From contig NC_080673.1 in NCBI RefSeq assembly GCF_030445035.2, positions 180,649,216-180,713,215 on the forward strand: a stretch of 64,000 nucleotides of DNA. The letters run 5' to 3'. This document shows positions 1-11,885 of this stretch, in pieces (within the stretch, counting starts at the first letter, position 1; the number at the start of each line of letters is the position of its first letter). The position numbers were made by a program, and so were the translations under genes. The stretch is from Dasypus novemcinctus (Eukaryota > Chordata > Mammalia > Cingulata > Dasypodidae). Under the pieces are notes generated by a model that saw only the letters and a list, made by a program, of their open reading frames with translations, ran no database searches and was not told the origin of the DNA.

Positions 1-325
1 TGTTCAAATTACAAAAAAAAAAAAAAGAGAGAGAGAGAGAGGATTTCATCAGGGAATCTTTAAAAGAGGGAAATATAACCCATGGAAATGAAAATTAAGT
101 AACTGATGTTAAGAATTATATTAACAGAAGATTGGACATGGTAGAACATTTTTTTTTATTAGCTTAAAAAGAAGACAAAAATAGAAAAAAGAAAAGTAAA
201 GAACTGCTAGGAGAATAATCCCAAAGCTTCAAAATTATAAAACAAAATTTGACAAAACTGAAAAAAATTAAATAAAAGGGCAAATCTACAATCACAGTGG
301 ACAGATTTAAAGTACCTCTTTCAGT
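1..325 (+). repeat. L1 remnant (ORF2 endonuclease region), with (GA)n start
   Basis: The 200-325 part reads like the sense strand of old L1 ORF2 endonuclease sequence, with a decayed form of the stretch found in many mammalian L1s just before the 'tccacaat..' landmark. A short A-run followed by a (GA)n tract lies at 13-42. No reading frame survives. A MaLR-type LTR interrupts at about 329. The assignment is by eye and the left boundary is outside the window. Confidence 0.4.
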
Positions 326-328
326 AAC

Positions 329-745
329 TGTTCTAGTTTCCTAGGGTGCTTAAGCAAATACCATGAAATATTAAATCTAAACAAGGGGAATTTATTTGCT
401 CATGGTTTTGAGGGCATGAATATACCCAAATCAATGTATCATAAGGCAATGCTTTCTTACCAAAAGTCATTCTCCGCCGGCCTCCTCTGGCACATGGTAA
501 GGCACATGATGACATCTGCCTGTCCCTCCCTTCTCTTCCAGTTTTCTTTGATTGCCCCATTCTTTCTTCCCTGGCTTTTTTTCTCTGTCTGAATTTCATT
601 TTCTTATAAAGGAGTCCAGTAAAAGGATGAAGGTCTATCCTGACTGAGGTGGGACACACCTTAACTGAAGTAACCTTATCAAAATGTGCTCCTTAGAATG
701 TGTTTATACCCAGAGAAATGAATTAGATTTAAGAACACGTAAATA
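329..745 (-). mobile_element. MaLR-type LTR, antisense (copy 1)
   Basis: It begins with a TG followed by 'ctagtttcctag' and carries the antisense MLT1/MaLR landmarks in order: 'aatttatttgctca', 'ttcttataaaggagtcc', 'gaggtgggacacacctta', 'aagattaagaaca'-like end. The same landmarks recur at 3727, 7538, 19814, 23521, 47115 and 56162, all antisense, so this is one dispersed LTR superfamily (ERVL-MaLR by resemblance). No internal sequence is attached. The short frame on the minus strand is incidental. Confidence 0.7.
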
Positions 746-854
746 TTGATATAGATATGCCATACTTTCCTTCAGTGTTGGGAGCATTCTCTAGACTAAA
801 GCCACTTTACCCATTCCAATATACCTAATATAAAAAGTAAAAGATGTGTCAGGC

Positions 855-1485
855 ATTGCCTTGGATATGGAACAAATGGAACATTGTTAACTCTCATGAT
901 GGAAATATGAATTGGAATAACATATTTTAAAATGGTCTAGGATTATCTCTTAGTAGGGTGACTATATACCCACTTTTTTACACAGCAATTAAATCTCTAT
1001 TTGTAAACTTAAAAATATATTATATATGCACCACTTACAGGGCACACTAAGCAAAACTATTATAAGAAAAATCTAGAAATAACATAAATATTCATAAATA
1101 TATGATGGATATAAATTTTGGTATATGAATACTGTCTCATGCCAAATGGCAAAAGAAAATCATGAACTACTGTTACATACAATGAAATGTCTGCATCTCA
1201 GACAGCTTTAAAAGTTTAGTAGAAGGGGTTGGACATACGTATATATGCCATATGTTTCTATTTATATCTAGCTTTAAAATTGAAAAGAAAAATCAAAGTT
1301 GGTAGAAATCAGAAAAGCATGTTTAAGAGGAAGTAATAATTTTGATGGTGCTCATGGTAGGCATGTAGTTAGCTAGCAGTATTCTATATCTGATCTGGGT
1401 TGTGGGTACATGAATATATCATTCGGAAAAACCTCATCAAGGTATATACTTTTTATCTGTGTATGTCACAGTATTCTAATTACTG
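855..1485 (+). repeat. L1 3' end, decayed, sense
   Basis: Order of landmarks matches the end of L1 ORF2 and the 3' UTR of old L1M elements: a low-complexity 'aaaaatctagaaataac' stretch, 'ttggtatatgaatac' and, near 1380-1440, the 3' UTR segment 'tctatatctgatctggg' followed by 'aaaacctcatcaa'. Heavily mutated, no open frame. It abuts an L1 of opposite orientation at about 1490. Confidence 0.6.
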
Positions 1486-2040
1486 CCAATTGTGATCATA
1501 GAGTATAATTTGTGTAACTTCAATCCCTTAAATTTATTGAGATACATTTTATGGTACACAATATGAGCTATATACATGAATGATCCATGTACTTGGAATG
1601 TAAATTCTGCTGTCACTGGATAGAATGTTTCATATATGTTAGTTATATAAGTTGGCTGATAGAGTTCCCATTTTAAATATATTTACTGATTTTCTCTCAA
1701 GCTGTTCTACCAATTACTAACAGAGGAATACTGAAAGCTCCAAATAAAATTCTTTAATTTTCTTTCTCCTTTCCATTCTATCACTTTTTGCTTAATGTAT
1801 TTTGGATTCTGTTGTTAGCTACATAAACATTTATAGTTACTATGTCTTCATGATATATTGTCTGTTTTATCACTGTGAAAAACAGTTTTTTCTTTCTTTA
1901 AATTTTTTCCTAAAGTCTGCTTTTTCTTACATTAATATAGCAATGCTAGCTCTGTTTACCATGTGCATTTTTTTCTACCCTTTTACTTCCAACCCATTGT
2001 GTCCTTGAATCTAAAACATATCTCCTTTAGAAAGTAGTAT

Positions 2041-2445
2041 AGGACGGCGGACTTGGCCCAGTGATCAGGGCCTCGGCCTACCACATGGGGGGAGGTCTAC
2101 CGTTCAAACCCCCGGCCTCCTTGACCCGTGTGCAGCAGGCCCATGCATGGTGCTGATGCGCGCAAGGAGTGCCGTGTCACACAGGGGTGTCTCCCGCATA
2201 GTGGAGCCCCATGCACAAGGAGTGGGCCCCGTAAGGAGAGCCACCCAGCGTGAAAGAAAGTGCAGGCTGCCCAGGAATGGTGCCACACACACACGGAGAG
2301 CTGACACAAGATGACGCAATGAAAGAAACACAGATTCCCACTCCACTGACAATGGAAGCAGACAAAGAAGATGCAGCAAATAGACAGAGAACAGACAACG
2401 GGGGCCGGGGGGAGAGGGGGTATAAAAAAATAAATAAATCTTTAA
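2041..2445 (+). mobile_element. DAS-type SINE (tRNA-derived), first of a pair
   Basis: Head: 'cttggcccagtgatcagg' resembles a polymerase III A box and 'gttcaaacccc' a B box. It is followed by the armadillo-type body (alternating 'gtgctgatgcgcgcaagg', 'gagccacccagcgtgaaag') and an A-rich tail with 'taaataaatc'. This is the layout of DAS-SINEs, reported from armadillos and derived from a tRNA-Ala-like RNA. The target sequence 'aaagtagtat' lies directly before it (2031-2040) and directly after it (2446-2455). More diverged in the body than the neighbour at 2456, so probably the older insertion. Confidence 0.93.
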
Positions 2446-2455
2446 AAAGTAGTAT

Positions 2456-2830
2456 ATAGGGAAACGGACTTTGGCCCAGTGGTTAGGGCGTCCGTCTACC
2501 ATATGGGAGGTCCGCGGTTCAAACCCCGGACCTCCTTGACCCGTGTGGAGCTGGCCATGCGCAGTGCTGATGCGCGCAAGGAGTGCCGTGCCACGCAAGG
2601 GTGTCCCCCGCGTGCGGGAGCCCCACGCGCAAGGAGTGCGCCCGTGAGGAAAGCCGCCCAGCGTGAAAAGAAAGAGCAGCCTGCCCAGGAATGGCGCCGC
2701 CCACACTTCCCGTGCCGCTGACGACAACAGAAGCGGACAAAGAAACAAGACGCAGCAAATAGACACCGAGAACAGACAACCATGGGAGGGGGGGAAATTA
2801 AATAAATAAATAAATCTTAAAAAAAAAAAA
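2456..2830 (+). mobile_element. DAS-type SINE, second of a pair at the same target
   Basis: Complete element: head with A box 'tggcccagtggttagg' and B box 'ggttcaaaccc', CpG-rich body, tail of 'aaataaataaataaatc' plus pure A-run. The target 'aaagtagtat' is present at 2446-2455 and again at 2831-2840. CpG sites are better preserved than in the copy at 2041, which suggests a younger insertion. Overlapping frames of up to 220 codons on the minus strand are artefacts of the GC-rich body. Confidence 0.95.
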
Positions 2831-3060
2831 AAAGTAGTATATAGTTGGATCTTGCTGTTTTAATCTAATGTGATAATCTTTGACTTTAGATTGGTATGTT
2901 TAATCAATTAATATTTGTTGAAATTATTGAGATGATTGGATTTATCCCTGCCATTTTTTTCCTATGTCTAATGCTTTTTGTTCCTCTTTTTCTCCTTGCT
3001 GTCTACATTTATATTAAATATATTATCATTAATCAGTGTGCCCATTTCTTCTAATCTCCT

Positions 3061-3726
3061 TAGAGTAGCAGACTAGCTGGTACATATACTATTCATGATA
3101 TTGGCAAGATTTGCCTAAGGTCTTGCCCAAATATATAAGTATATACCAACACTCTGCTTCTGTCATGTCTGGTAATATTCTATTTGACTAACAGTTACAA
3201 AGCTAAGCCCTAAATTAACAGACGTGGGACACATTCTGATTCTGATTATATGAAATACAAAGTCTCATGTAAAAGTGTATGGATACATAGATGACTGAAT
3301 AATTGCAATCAATAGTGTAATTTTCTAGAGTTAGTATGATAGTTTTGTTGGAAAGAAAGAGAAGTGGGAAGATTGGTGAAAGGTGCATTTAATAAAAAAG
3401 TAGAATCCCTATATGTTTACCTTAAAAATATATTTTCTATATTTCAAAAAATAATTACTGGGCAATTGGTATATGTATATTTGCTTACTATAAAATTCTG
3501 TTCATTTTAGATCTACTTAAAAGCAAACATTAAAAAACATCTTGCTTTTTCTTCTGAAATCTGATGGCACCTTTTCTTTCTTATGGAAAGAAACTTTGTA
3601 ACTCATATCAAGTTAATTTTTAATCTTAAGTGTATATAAGCTCCTAAATTGAGATGATTTTCTCTGTTGACTTAAAATTCTGTAGTGTACTATGATATAG
3701 GAAATGCTTAATAAATTTTCAGTTAC
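3061..3726. other. No gene; unassigned AT-rich sequence
   Basis: No open frame of note, no RNA gene and no repeat that I can name. Possibly further decayed L1. Confidence 0.5.
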
Positions 3727-4169
3727 TGTTTTAGTTTTTCTGACTGCTCAAAGCATAGACCATGAAATGGTTCATGTTAAACAATGGGCATTTATTCTCT
3801 CATGGTTTTGAGACTGGAAAAATGTCCAAGTCATGGCATCATCAAGGTGATGCTGTCTTCCTGAGGACTACTGCTGGAGGTACTGGAATCTCTGTGATAT
3901 GACAAGGCACATGGTGGCTTCTCTTCTTTCTCCCTTCTCTTCTGGTTTTCATTGATTTCAGCTTCTTGCTTCTGTGGCTCTCTCTCTCTGTCTATATTTC
4001 ATTCTCTTACAAAGAAATCCAGTGATAGGATTAAGACCCATCTTGATTGAGGTGGGATGCATCTTAACTGAAGTAATCATATCACATAATCCTACTTAAC
4101 AAATGTGTTTCCAACCACAAGAATATTTAGAACATATTTTACTCGGGTACATACAGCTTCAAACCATCA
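3727..4169 (-). mobile_element. MaLR-type LTR, antisense (copy 2)
   Basis: Starts TG ('tgttttagttttt') and ends CA ('aaaccatca'), as an LTR should. Internal landmarks match copy 1: 'atttattctctcatgg', 'ttcattctcttacaaag', 'gaggtgggatgcatctta'. Solo LTR with no attached internal region seen. I could not find a convincing target duplication. Confidence 0.75.
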
Positions 4170-4334
4170 TAAAAGTAATAAAATATCCAATCATTCAGCA
4201 TGTCAATTGCATTTCAAATCTCAATAATTTAGGATTCCAATAAGGTAATGATGATTGTGCCCACAACACTTCATTGATACAACCACTACTTCCAAAAGTG
4301 CAGTATAATCAAGTCATACCATGCAACATAGGAA

Positions 4335-6500
4335 GTCCCATAGAGACATTTGAGCAAAGACCTAAAAGATGGTTGGGAATGGAACAGCTATATTGAGAAA
4401 GAATATCCCAGAAAGAAGAAACAATATGTGCAAATTTTCCAAGTTGGGAACAGTTCTATGATATTGTAGGCATAGCAATAAGGTAAATATGACTGAAGCC
4501 TAGATAGTAAAAGGCAGAGTAGCAAAAGGTGAAGATACAAGTCATGATACAAGTCATGAATAGCATTGTTCATTAATGCAATAATTTAGCATTTCTTCTG
4601 TTTGGATTAGGAAGTCATTAAAAGGTACTGATTGTAGGAGTGACATGATATGACACATTTAGCAACATCACTTTTTCTGCTTTGTTGGGAATAAACTCTA
4701 GAGGAATAAAGTGTGGACATTTTGGTGATCATCCAAGCAAGATGATAAGTAATGGTAGAAGCAGTGTTCCACTCTATTGAGAACTGAGAAAATTTAGATT
4801 ATATTGAAATATAGGTAGAGCTGATAGGAATTATCCAGATAAAATGTGATCTTGAGAAATGAAAGAGGGTCAGGATGATGCTAAGTTTGGTGTATTTCTG
4901 CGTGTGTGTTTCTAAGCAACTAAAAATAGTGTACATATTTTTGGTGGGACAATGATGTTAATGCTGGTCATGCAGAGTTTTAGCATGTACCTATTCAAGT
5001 AGTGCTGTCAAGGGAGTTTTCAAATGAAGCTGTTAACTGGAGGTGGAATTTCAAGTGCCTTCAGTATATAGCCATAGATGATAAGTGCATTTACAAGAAG
5101 ACTAGGTGAAGTAAACAAGGTAATGAATATAACATGAAGAAGAAAAATTACTGGAGCATTTCAGTACTTAGAGTTTGGAAGATAAGGAGAAATTCACAAA
5201 GAAGATGAAGGAACAACTGAAGTAGAAGGACTATCAGAGAGTGTAGCACAAGTAAAGAAAATATATCAAGTAACAGAAAGTCATCACATATATCAAAAGT
5301 TTAAGAAGACTAATAATAGAACATTGTATTTTATAGCATGGAAGCAATTGGTGACTTAAGCATCAACTTTTTTATTGGACTGAGGCTGAGATGTAGGGTG
5401 AAAACCCAGATAACATGGAGTTTAAGAGAGAATGAGAGGAAACAATTAGGGGTAGAAAGTATAGATAAATCTAGAAGTTCTAAAAAAGTAAAATATAGAC
5501 CTAGGCTGCTACTGGAAGGAAGAATTTATTTTAATATAGAAAAATATTACATCAAGTTTATATATGGATTGTGTGAATGAAACACTATAGAAGGGGAAAA
5601 TAGGATAATGTAGGAGGAAGGGGGAGAGAAAGAGAGAAAGAGATAGAGAGAAATTATTACAGTATCATCTTTGAGCAGATAAGCAGAGAAGGGCTTAGTG
5701 CCCAAGAGAAGAAATTGACCCCAGAATCAAGCACGGACAGTTAATTTATAGTAATAGTTGAGAAATAAAAGCATGGACCTAGATGAAGAAGGGTAAGGAG
5801 GTGTTATGGTATACGATTGAGATTTTCTTTAAATTTTGTTTCAGTTTCAAATGATACCCAAGACAAGGTCATCAGCTGAGAGTGAAATAAAGGAAATGGT
5901 GATTGATATTTGAGGAAAGAAGAAAAACTGTACAAAATATTTTCCTGGAAAATTGAAAAATGAATGGACTAAAGAGGTGTTTTGACATCTGGACAGGACT
6001 AACAGCCCTCTTGGGATAAATAGTCATGTATTTGAAATATGTGCTTTTCTTCAGATGGGCCAGTTGCCTGAGTATAGAGTGGGCTGAGGGTGGATTTGCC
6101 AAGGTTATAGTTTGCCTATCCAGTTGAATGAATTAAGAGAAGATAAAGATAGTTAAAGCAAGGTGGCAATTCTAATTCTGGACTATAGAATCCAAGCTTA
6201 TTAGAAGGAACATGAAGACATGAGGGTTTTCATGTGACAAAGAGAAGCTAATAGAAGGAATTGATCTGAATGGAGGCAAAGAATTTTAGGAGGTGGGATA
6301 TTGAAAAGTGAAGATTAGAAAACAGGATAGTTGAAAGAGTTGCCGTATTGTTAAGGATATTCATTTAATTAACATATGATGACTGTCTTCTATGGGTAGA
6401 CATGGTAAATATTATTTGACTTCTATCCAGTAAGACCAAGAACAATGGGGTTGTAACTATGTTATAACTTCTAGCATAGAGAACATAGGATGTGAGCAAA
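4335..6500 (-). repeat. L2 (CR1-clade LINE), long antisense remnant
   Basis: Landmarks of the antisense 3' part of L2-type LINEs run in order: 'gacatttgagcaaagacc' (4348), 'ggagtgacatgatatgac' (4638), 'ttttaagagagaatgagag'-like sequence (about 5420) and so on toward the 5' side of the element. The match covers the 3' half of the reverse transcriptase region by position, but many indels and stops remove any frame. An old, mammal-wide layer. The far end near 6.4-6.5 kb is uncertain. Confidence 0.55.
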
Positions 6501-7537
6501 AGGCTGCATCTTCCTGGGATAAAAGAAATTCGAATTGTATTTAAAAAGAAAAAGTGAAGCTTGATAGATGTTTACCTAATTAGAATAGGTACAGCTGGAG
6601 GCCTGGAAATATGATTCAGAAGCAACAATGTGCTGGCAAATGGGCTCCTGGAAGAAGGTTGGGTGGGACAGGTAGTCATGGAAATCACTGATAGGATTAA
6701 ATCATTAGTTTGTGAAATACTTAGAGCAATGCACTATATAGCAACTATTTATTTAATGCAACAAAGTATTTATTTCTTGTAAATACTCCTACCAGGGTCA
6801 ATTCAAGGTACAAATGTCAAGTCACTGATTTTAGAGTTGAAATGAGATTCTTAATTTATCTCTCCTGGGCTCGTCTGATTTGGCTCAAAGACACTAATTC
6901 TGCCTTTTAACAAAAGTGCAAATAAGTGGGTGAATTTAACAATTTTCTCCCTATTGTCTTTATTCAAGATTCTCAAGAAAATATTCTAGTCATGACTAAA
7001 TGTATTTCATGTATTAAGTTTTGAGAAGACTAGTCATAATATAAAATACAGAAGTAAAAAAAAGTGCATATCAGATATGATGAAGTTTAATTTTAATCAT
7101 TCAGCTTTCCAATTATATACAAATACAAAGTAAAAGATAATTACAGACATATTAAGAGAAATTATCAGGGATTAGCATGTGGAAGGTGACTTACAACAGA
7201 GAGGTTACAAATTAATCAAACAGGAAGGATAATTAAGGGAGAAGGTTATTTAAATTAGAAAGGAGAAAATTTTAAGAGTTTTTCAATGTCTAGCACAATC
7301 TTTTATAGGCTGCTTATACATTAAATGCTATTTTTAATGATAGTTTCTTAAATTTGTATTATCATGCAAAATTAACATAACACTTTCACATATTTTTTAT
7401 CCCTTAAGCAGACCTATCATTTTTTGTTTTCCTAGAATAGTGTAAAAAGATGTGCAACTATAAGAGTTATTATACACACAAACATGACATGACGATATTA
7501 AAATCAAGTCTAAAAAACAGACCAGTTACACTCATTG
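6501..7537. other. No gene; AT-rich, with a possible MIR fragment at 6690-6780
   Basis: The 6690-6780 stretch ('aggattaaatcattag', then 'actatttatttaatgca') resembles the 3' half of a MIR. A closely similar sentence recurs at 8855-8930. The rest is unassigned. No coding or RNA gene seen. Confidence 0.4.
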
Positions 7538-8108
7538 TTGTAATTTGGCACAGGGCTGCTGATGAAAAGTACCAAAAATATGTTTGTTTTTATAAAGGAA
7601 ATTTATTTGGGGTAAAAGCTTACAATTCCAAGGCCATGGAATGTCCAGATCAGAGCACCAGAAGAGGTGCTTTCTCACCAAAGTCACTGTCGATTCTGTT
7701 GTCCAGGCACGTGGCAAAGCAAGAAGGCCACTGATTTCTGTGGAGGTCTCAGTCTTCCTCTCTAGGCTCACAGTCTCTTCTTGAGCTGCTATGTGAGCCC
7801 AGTATCTTTGAACCTTCTTGAGTACTCTCTCTCATGTCACAGAATTAAATATACTGGCTACCCTTTCCTCTGTCTGTATGTGTATCTGTTTATATCAGAC
7901 CTAGCAAAGGAGTAGAGACTCAGCCTGAGTCATACTTCACTGATAAAGTCCAGTCCAAACATTTTAGGGTCTTATCAAGTAATCTAATCAAAGCTTCCTC
8001 AACTGAATTTATTGTAATCAAAAGGTATCATAACCAGAGGTACAGGTTAGTTTACAAGCATAATCTTTCTCTTGTGGAGATTCACAAAATTAATCTCAAA
8101 CTGCCTCA
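7538..8108 (-). mobile_element. MaLR-type LTR, antisense (copy 3, long subtype)
   Basis: TG start ('tgtaatttggcacaggg') and CA end ('aaactgcctca'). It shares a distinct internal text with copy 23521-24172: 'ctgatgaaaagtacc', 'tggggtaaaagcttac', 'gtttatatcagacc'. These two form a subtype separate from copies 1 and 2. No internal retroviral sequence adjoins. Confidence 0.7.
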
Positions 8109-9470
8109 TTTAGGAATATAGATATGGGAATCTGAAAGTATTAGCATAATATTTCACCCCATATTAAATAAGTAACATAAAACATTATTTAGTGTTTAAC
8201 TCAGATATGTAGGGATCATACAATATAAATCTATCTATTAATATACTACTACAAAAAACAACAGATTGCAGTGGAAATGTGTATTGGTCCATTGACTACA
8301 TTGCCTGAATTTTTATCCTTGTTCTGCCATATATATTCAAAATTCATTTTTCCCTTCTCACTCTTGTCCTTTGTGAGGGTATACTTACTTCCTGCTTTGA
8401 CATTGGTCTTGACCACATGGCTGGCTTTGCCAATGTAATGCAGGTGCCAATTCTATCTGTGGCTCTTAGAGGCAGGGCAAATTGGCACCAGTTCTTTGAA
8501 AGGAACCAGTCTTCTTCCATGAGAACAGCATGCCCATGGAAGTGTTCATCTACCTGTGTCCCCAAACAAGAAACTGGTGGAAAAGGTCTGAACCAAACCA
8601 AATGCTTAGAGTGCAGCTGGCCAAGGCTAGCCCAGTCAAAGCAGACAAACTGCAGTCAACTTGCAAAGCCATGAACATGAAATTAATGCCTGTTAGTTTA
8701 AGCCTCTGATAACATTTAAATGATTTGGTATACTGTACTATTTACAATAATCAACAAATAAAATAACTCTGTGAACTTGGATGTGTTATGTCACATTTAT
8801 ACTTATTTCCTCTTTTGCAAAAAAACAGTACCAATATCAGAGAGTGTCAGTAGGATTAAATGATTTGGTACATATAAAATACTTAGAGTAGTGTACTACA
8901 TAGCAAGTATTCAATACATTTAATATTATTATTAGAAATTATAATATTTCATGCAAAGCTAAAATTTAAGATAACATTTCTAATATGAGTTTTAAGTAGA
9001 ACAATAATATTACTTCTTCAACATTTTGAAAAATATCTTTTTATTGTGAATTATCAAAGTTAAATTTTGCTTAAAATTATGCATTAAATAAGATAGGTTA
9101 TAGAGTATATAGACCATCCGTGCATTAAATTTAATTCAGTGTTGAATTCCCAGAAAAATTATTGTCTGTATGTTACATGTTTTCCTTTAAGTAGAAATAA
9201 GAAATGTATACTTTTTTCATTTTATTTTAGCTGTTATAAAATCTAAAAAAAGCTAAATATACTCTTCACTTTAGTAATAAAAACATCCAGCTATATATTA
9301 CATCTGTTTCTCCTCCCAGTATTTTTCTTAATTTTAAGTACTCTAATTTTCAAATAACATTTATAATATTTGTATAAGTGTTTTAAATATTAAATGTTTT
9401 ATAAATGTAATGTTTTAGATGTGGCTGATGCGTAATTCTTAGGGGATATTTTAGAGCTGTATTCTGTTTA
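8109..9470. other. No gene; AT-rich, includes a probable MIR at 8765-8945
   Basis: 8765-8945 follows the MIR order on the plus strand: 'gtgaacttgga..gttatgtcac', 'tcctcttttgcaaa', 'aggattaaatgattt', 'agtattcaatacattta'. Nothing else could be assigned. Two small overlapping frames at 8344-8674 lack any recognisable protein content. Confidence 0.5.
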
Positions 9471-9479
9471 AGTGACAGA

Positions 9480-9725
9480 AGCAATCCATTGTAAGGGAAA
9501 AGGGTATCAGGAATAACTGAATTCTATCATTGGCTCCATAAATATACCATCATTCATCCTGAGCTATATTATTTAATGTTTCTGGGATTTTTCTCTCATT
9601 GTAAATTGATAATAATAATTACTATTTTCTAAGCCACCCAAATCATTGAAAGGATCAAATGAGATCATGAGCCAGAAAACACTTTGAAAATTATAAACCA
9701 ATAAAAATGTTTAAGTGATTATTAT
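9480..9725 (+). repeat. MIR (tRNA-derived SINE, ancient)
   Basis: Shows the MIR progression: 'gaattctatcattggctcc', 'gctatattatttaatg', 'cattgtaaattgataataa', 'aggatcaaatgagatcatg', 'cactttgaaaattataaa', 'aagtgattattattt'. Divergence is high, as expected for a repeat that predates placental radiation. Confidence 0.7.
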
Positions 9726-10437
9726 TTGGCTAAATTTGAGACCAAAGGATAAGTTATTTAAATTTATAAATTTCTATTTCCTTACAGATATCTGTATTAC
9801 TGATAAAGTTCCAGAATTGTCTTTCCTTATGAGCCAATGATTTGTTTAATTATACAGCCAGCAACAAACTTTTAATTACATCTTTTCTCAAGATGATATA
9901 AAACTTCCCTAACTCCCCAAACAGCACAAAATAAATTGTAGTAATATTTTATAATCAATAGTTCATTTTTAGTTGAGTGAATAAATGTGAGCCTTATAAA
10001 TCCCAGAATACTTTATCAGAATTAAACTTATGTATTTATGTTGGTTTCAAGTTGAAGGTAAATGAAAGCCTATACACAGTAGAAAACTAATAGAGTTATT
10101 TCTAATTAAATGTATTATTGACCAGTAACTATAAATTGATACTTAAAATGTAGACTAGTTCAAAACCTATCCAAGTAAAATATTATGTGGATCAACCTGA
10201 GTTTAACTCCACAAAATATCTCTTATTTTTTGGCTCTTTAAACTTCCTTTGTGGCAGGATTTACAAGTTCAAACATCAACAGGGTCCAGACAAATAAAAT
10301 AAATGAGTGAAATCAACAGGGTAGAGAACTTGGTAAGTGGGAGAATATGTGATTCAATATTTCAGGACTGTTTTTCAATATAAAACATTTTTTTAAATTG
10401 TTCCATGTTAAACCTCTTGACTATTAAATGTTGACAA
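9726..10437. other. No gene; unassigned AT-rich sequence
   Basis: No frames, RNA genes or nameable repeats. Confidence 0.5.
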
Positions 10438-10448
10438 CAAATTTGGTT

Positions 10449-10788
10449 ATTTTTTTTATATTGCCCCCTTGTGGCTTTTTCCGTGCTTTCTGTTCTCTGT
10501 GTCCTTTCGTTGTGTGTTCTTCTGTGTCTGTATTTATTTATTTTATTTCCCACCCCCCTTGTGGCTTGCTTGCTCTCTGCCCTCTGTCCATTCACTGCAT
10601 GCTCTTCTGTATTGTTGCTTGCCTCCCTTTTTTGTTGTGTCACCTTGCTGAGTCGGCTCTCCGTGGTGTCTGCAGGTGGGCGGCTCTCCGCAGCATGTGG
10701 GCAAGCCTGCCTTCACAAGAAGGCCCTGGGACATGAACCCAGGGCCTCCCATATGGTAGCCCAAATGATTGAGCCACAGCTGCTTCCA
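10449..10788 (-). mobile_element. Old DAS-type SINE, antisense, with duplicated tail half
   Basis: Read on the minus strand it has a head with a degenerate tRNA promoter (B-box-like 'gggttcatgtccc'), then a body containing 'gccgactcagcaaggtgac'. The 3' half occurs twice in succession: both halves contain 'cccccttgtggctt' on the plus strand (10464 and 10555) followed by similar 'tgctctct/ttctgt' text. An 11-bp flanking repeat, 'caaatttggtt' (10438-10448) against 'caaatctggtt' (10789-10799), is a one-mismatch target duplication. Confidence 0.8.
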
Positions 10789-10799
10789 CAAATCTGGTT

Positions 10800-11262
10800 C
10801 TTTTTTGAATCACTAAGCAGCCCAACAAAATCAGTTCTACAATGCACCAATTTTCATCTTATATACTATACTGTCCAAATAACATAGCAGGACATTATAT
10901 TTTGCTTTCTGTTTGCTCTTCTTCTCCATTATCTTCATTCCTTTACCTCAAATCTAGCTGTACTATCCAGTAATCTAGCCCTAGATAGAAAATATACTCA
11001 TTCTACATCTTGTGTATTAGGTCATGGTGAACACCAAAAAAATAGATTAAAAGTCAGTGTTGCATTTTTTAAAATACTTTTTGAAGTGTTAAACTGGGTG
11101 CACAAATAAGAGGCCAATTTTATAGGTGGGGGCATACAGAAGAGAAAGACCTGTGTCTGACATTTTATAATGAATGAAAAATAGCTAATGGTCATGCTCA
11201 TTCATTTATTTAATGCAATTTGTTAAAGACTTACCATATGGCAACAATGTGCTAAATATTGG
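10800..11262. other. No gene; unassigned
   Basis: No recognisable gene or repeat. Confidence 0.5.
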
Positions 11263-11885
11263 TGTGGCAATTTGATATTAGATATGAATTCCAAAAGAGA
11301 TATTTGGTTATGCTTATAAACTGGTCTGTTCCTCTGAGCATGAAATCCTTTGATTGTATTAAATTCAAAGATTACATTTACTTGATTAAATTAAGATTAG
11401 GGTTTTGAGTCAGCCATGTCAGTAGGGCATTGAGTCCCCACTCCCTTTATGGGTGGACATTCACACAGAAAAAGACATGCAGTGAAAGAGATACAGCTTA
11501 TTAGACAGGGCAGAGGGCTTGGGAAGAAAGATGAGTCTGAGAGTCTAGAGCTGACCTTGTAAAGGAAACAGAGCAGCCAAGTCTGGAAAAAAAGAAGCCC
11601 TGCGGAGAGAGATGAGCCTTATGCAGGCCTACACTGAGATAAGAAGACGCTTAACCACATAACCTTAACAGGAAGAAGGAAGGTTGAATTCTCCTAGTCA
11701 CTGCCCACCATCTTGCTTCAACATGTGGCCAAAGACTTTGGGTTAAGAAACTGCCTTTTATGGTATCTTCAATTGACCTCTTTAGGGCCTTGTGACTGTA
11801 AGCTTCTATATGAAATAAATGCCCTTTATAAAAGCCAACAGAGTTCTGGTACTTTCCATCAACACCTCTTTGGTTGACTAATACA
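11263..11885 (+). mobile_element. MaLR-type LTR, sense (copy A)
   Basis: Starts near TG ('tgtggcaatttgatatt') and ends 'gactaataca' (CA). Landmarks of an LTR promoter/poly(A) region are visible: 'gaaataaatgccctttat' near 11811 contains AATAAA. The same family text recurs at 36580-37070 ('tatgaattcc', 'gagtccccac', 'ccctttataaaa', 'ctggta.ttt.catca'). Solo LTR. Confidence 0.75.

Larger units (their letters stand above)
1490..3060 (-). repeat. L1 ORF2 region, antisense, split by two SINEs
   Basis: The sequence reads as antisense L1M ORF2 (endonuclease part): 'aaatttattgagatac', 'attctgctgtcactggatag', 'cctaaagtctgctttttc' and, after the SINE pair, 'tggatcttgctgtttta' and 'tatccctgccatttt' occur in the expected order. 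The element was therefore already in place when the two DAS-SINEs at 2041-2830 inserted. No frame survives. Confidence 0.7.

Noticed and set aside
2475..2540. tRNA gene at SINE heads
   Set aside because: A and B boxes are present, but the sequence lacks a tRNA anticodon arm and 3' acceptor pairing and continues into a SINE body.
2104..2766. 220-codon minus-strand frame
   Set aside because: It runs through both GC-rich DAS-SINEs in antisense. Similar frames appear in the other GC-rich DAS copies (18698-19069, 52424-52909, 16726-17262), so they come from the repeat, not from a gene.
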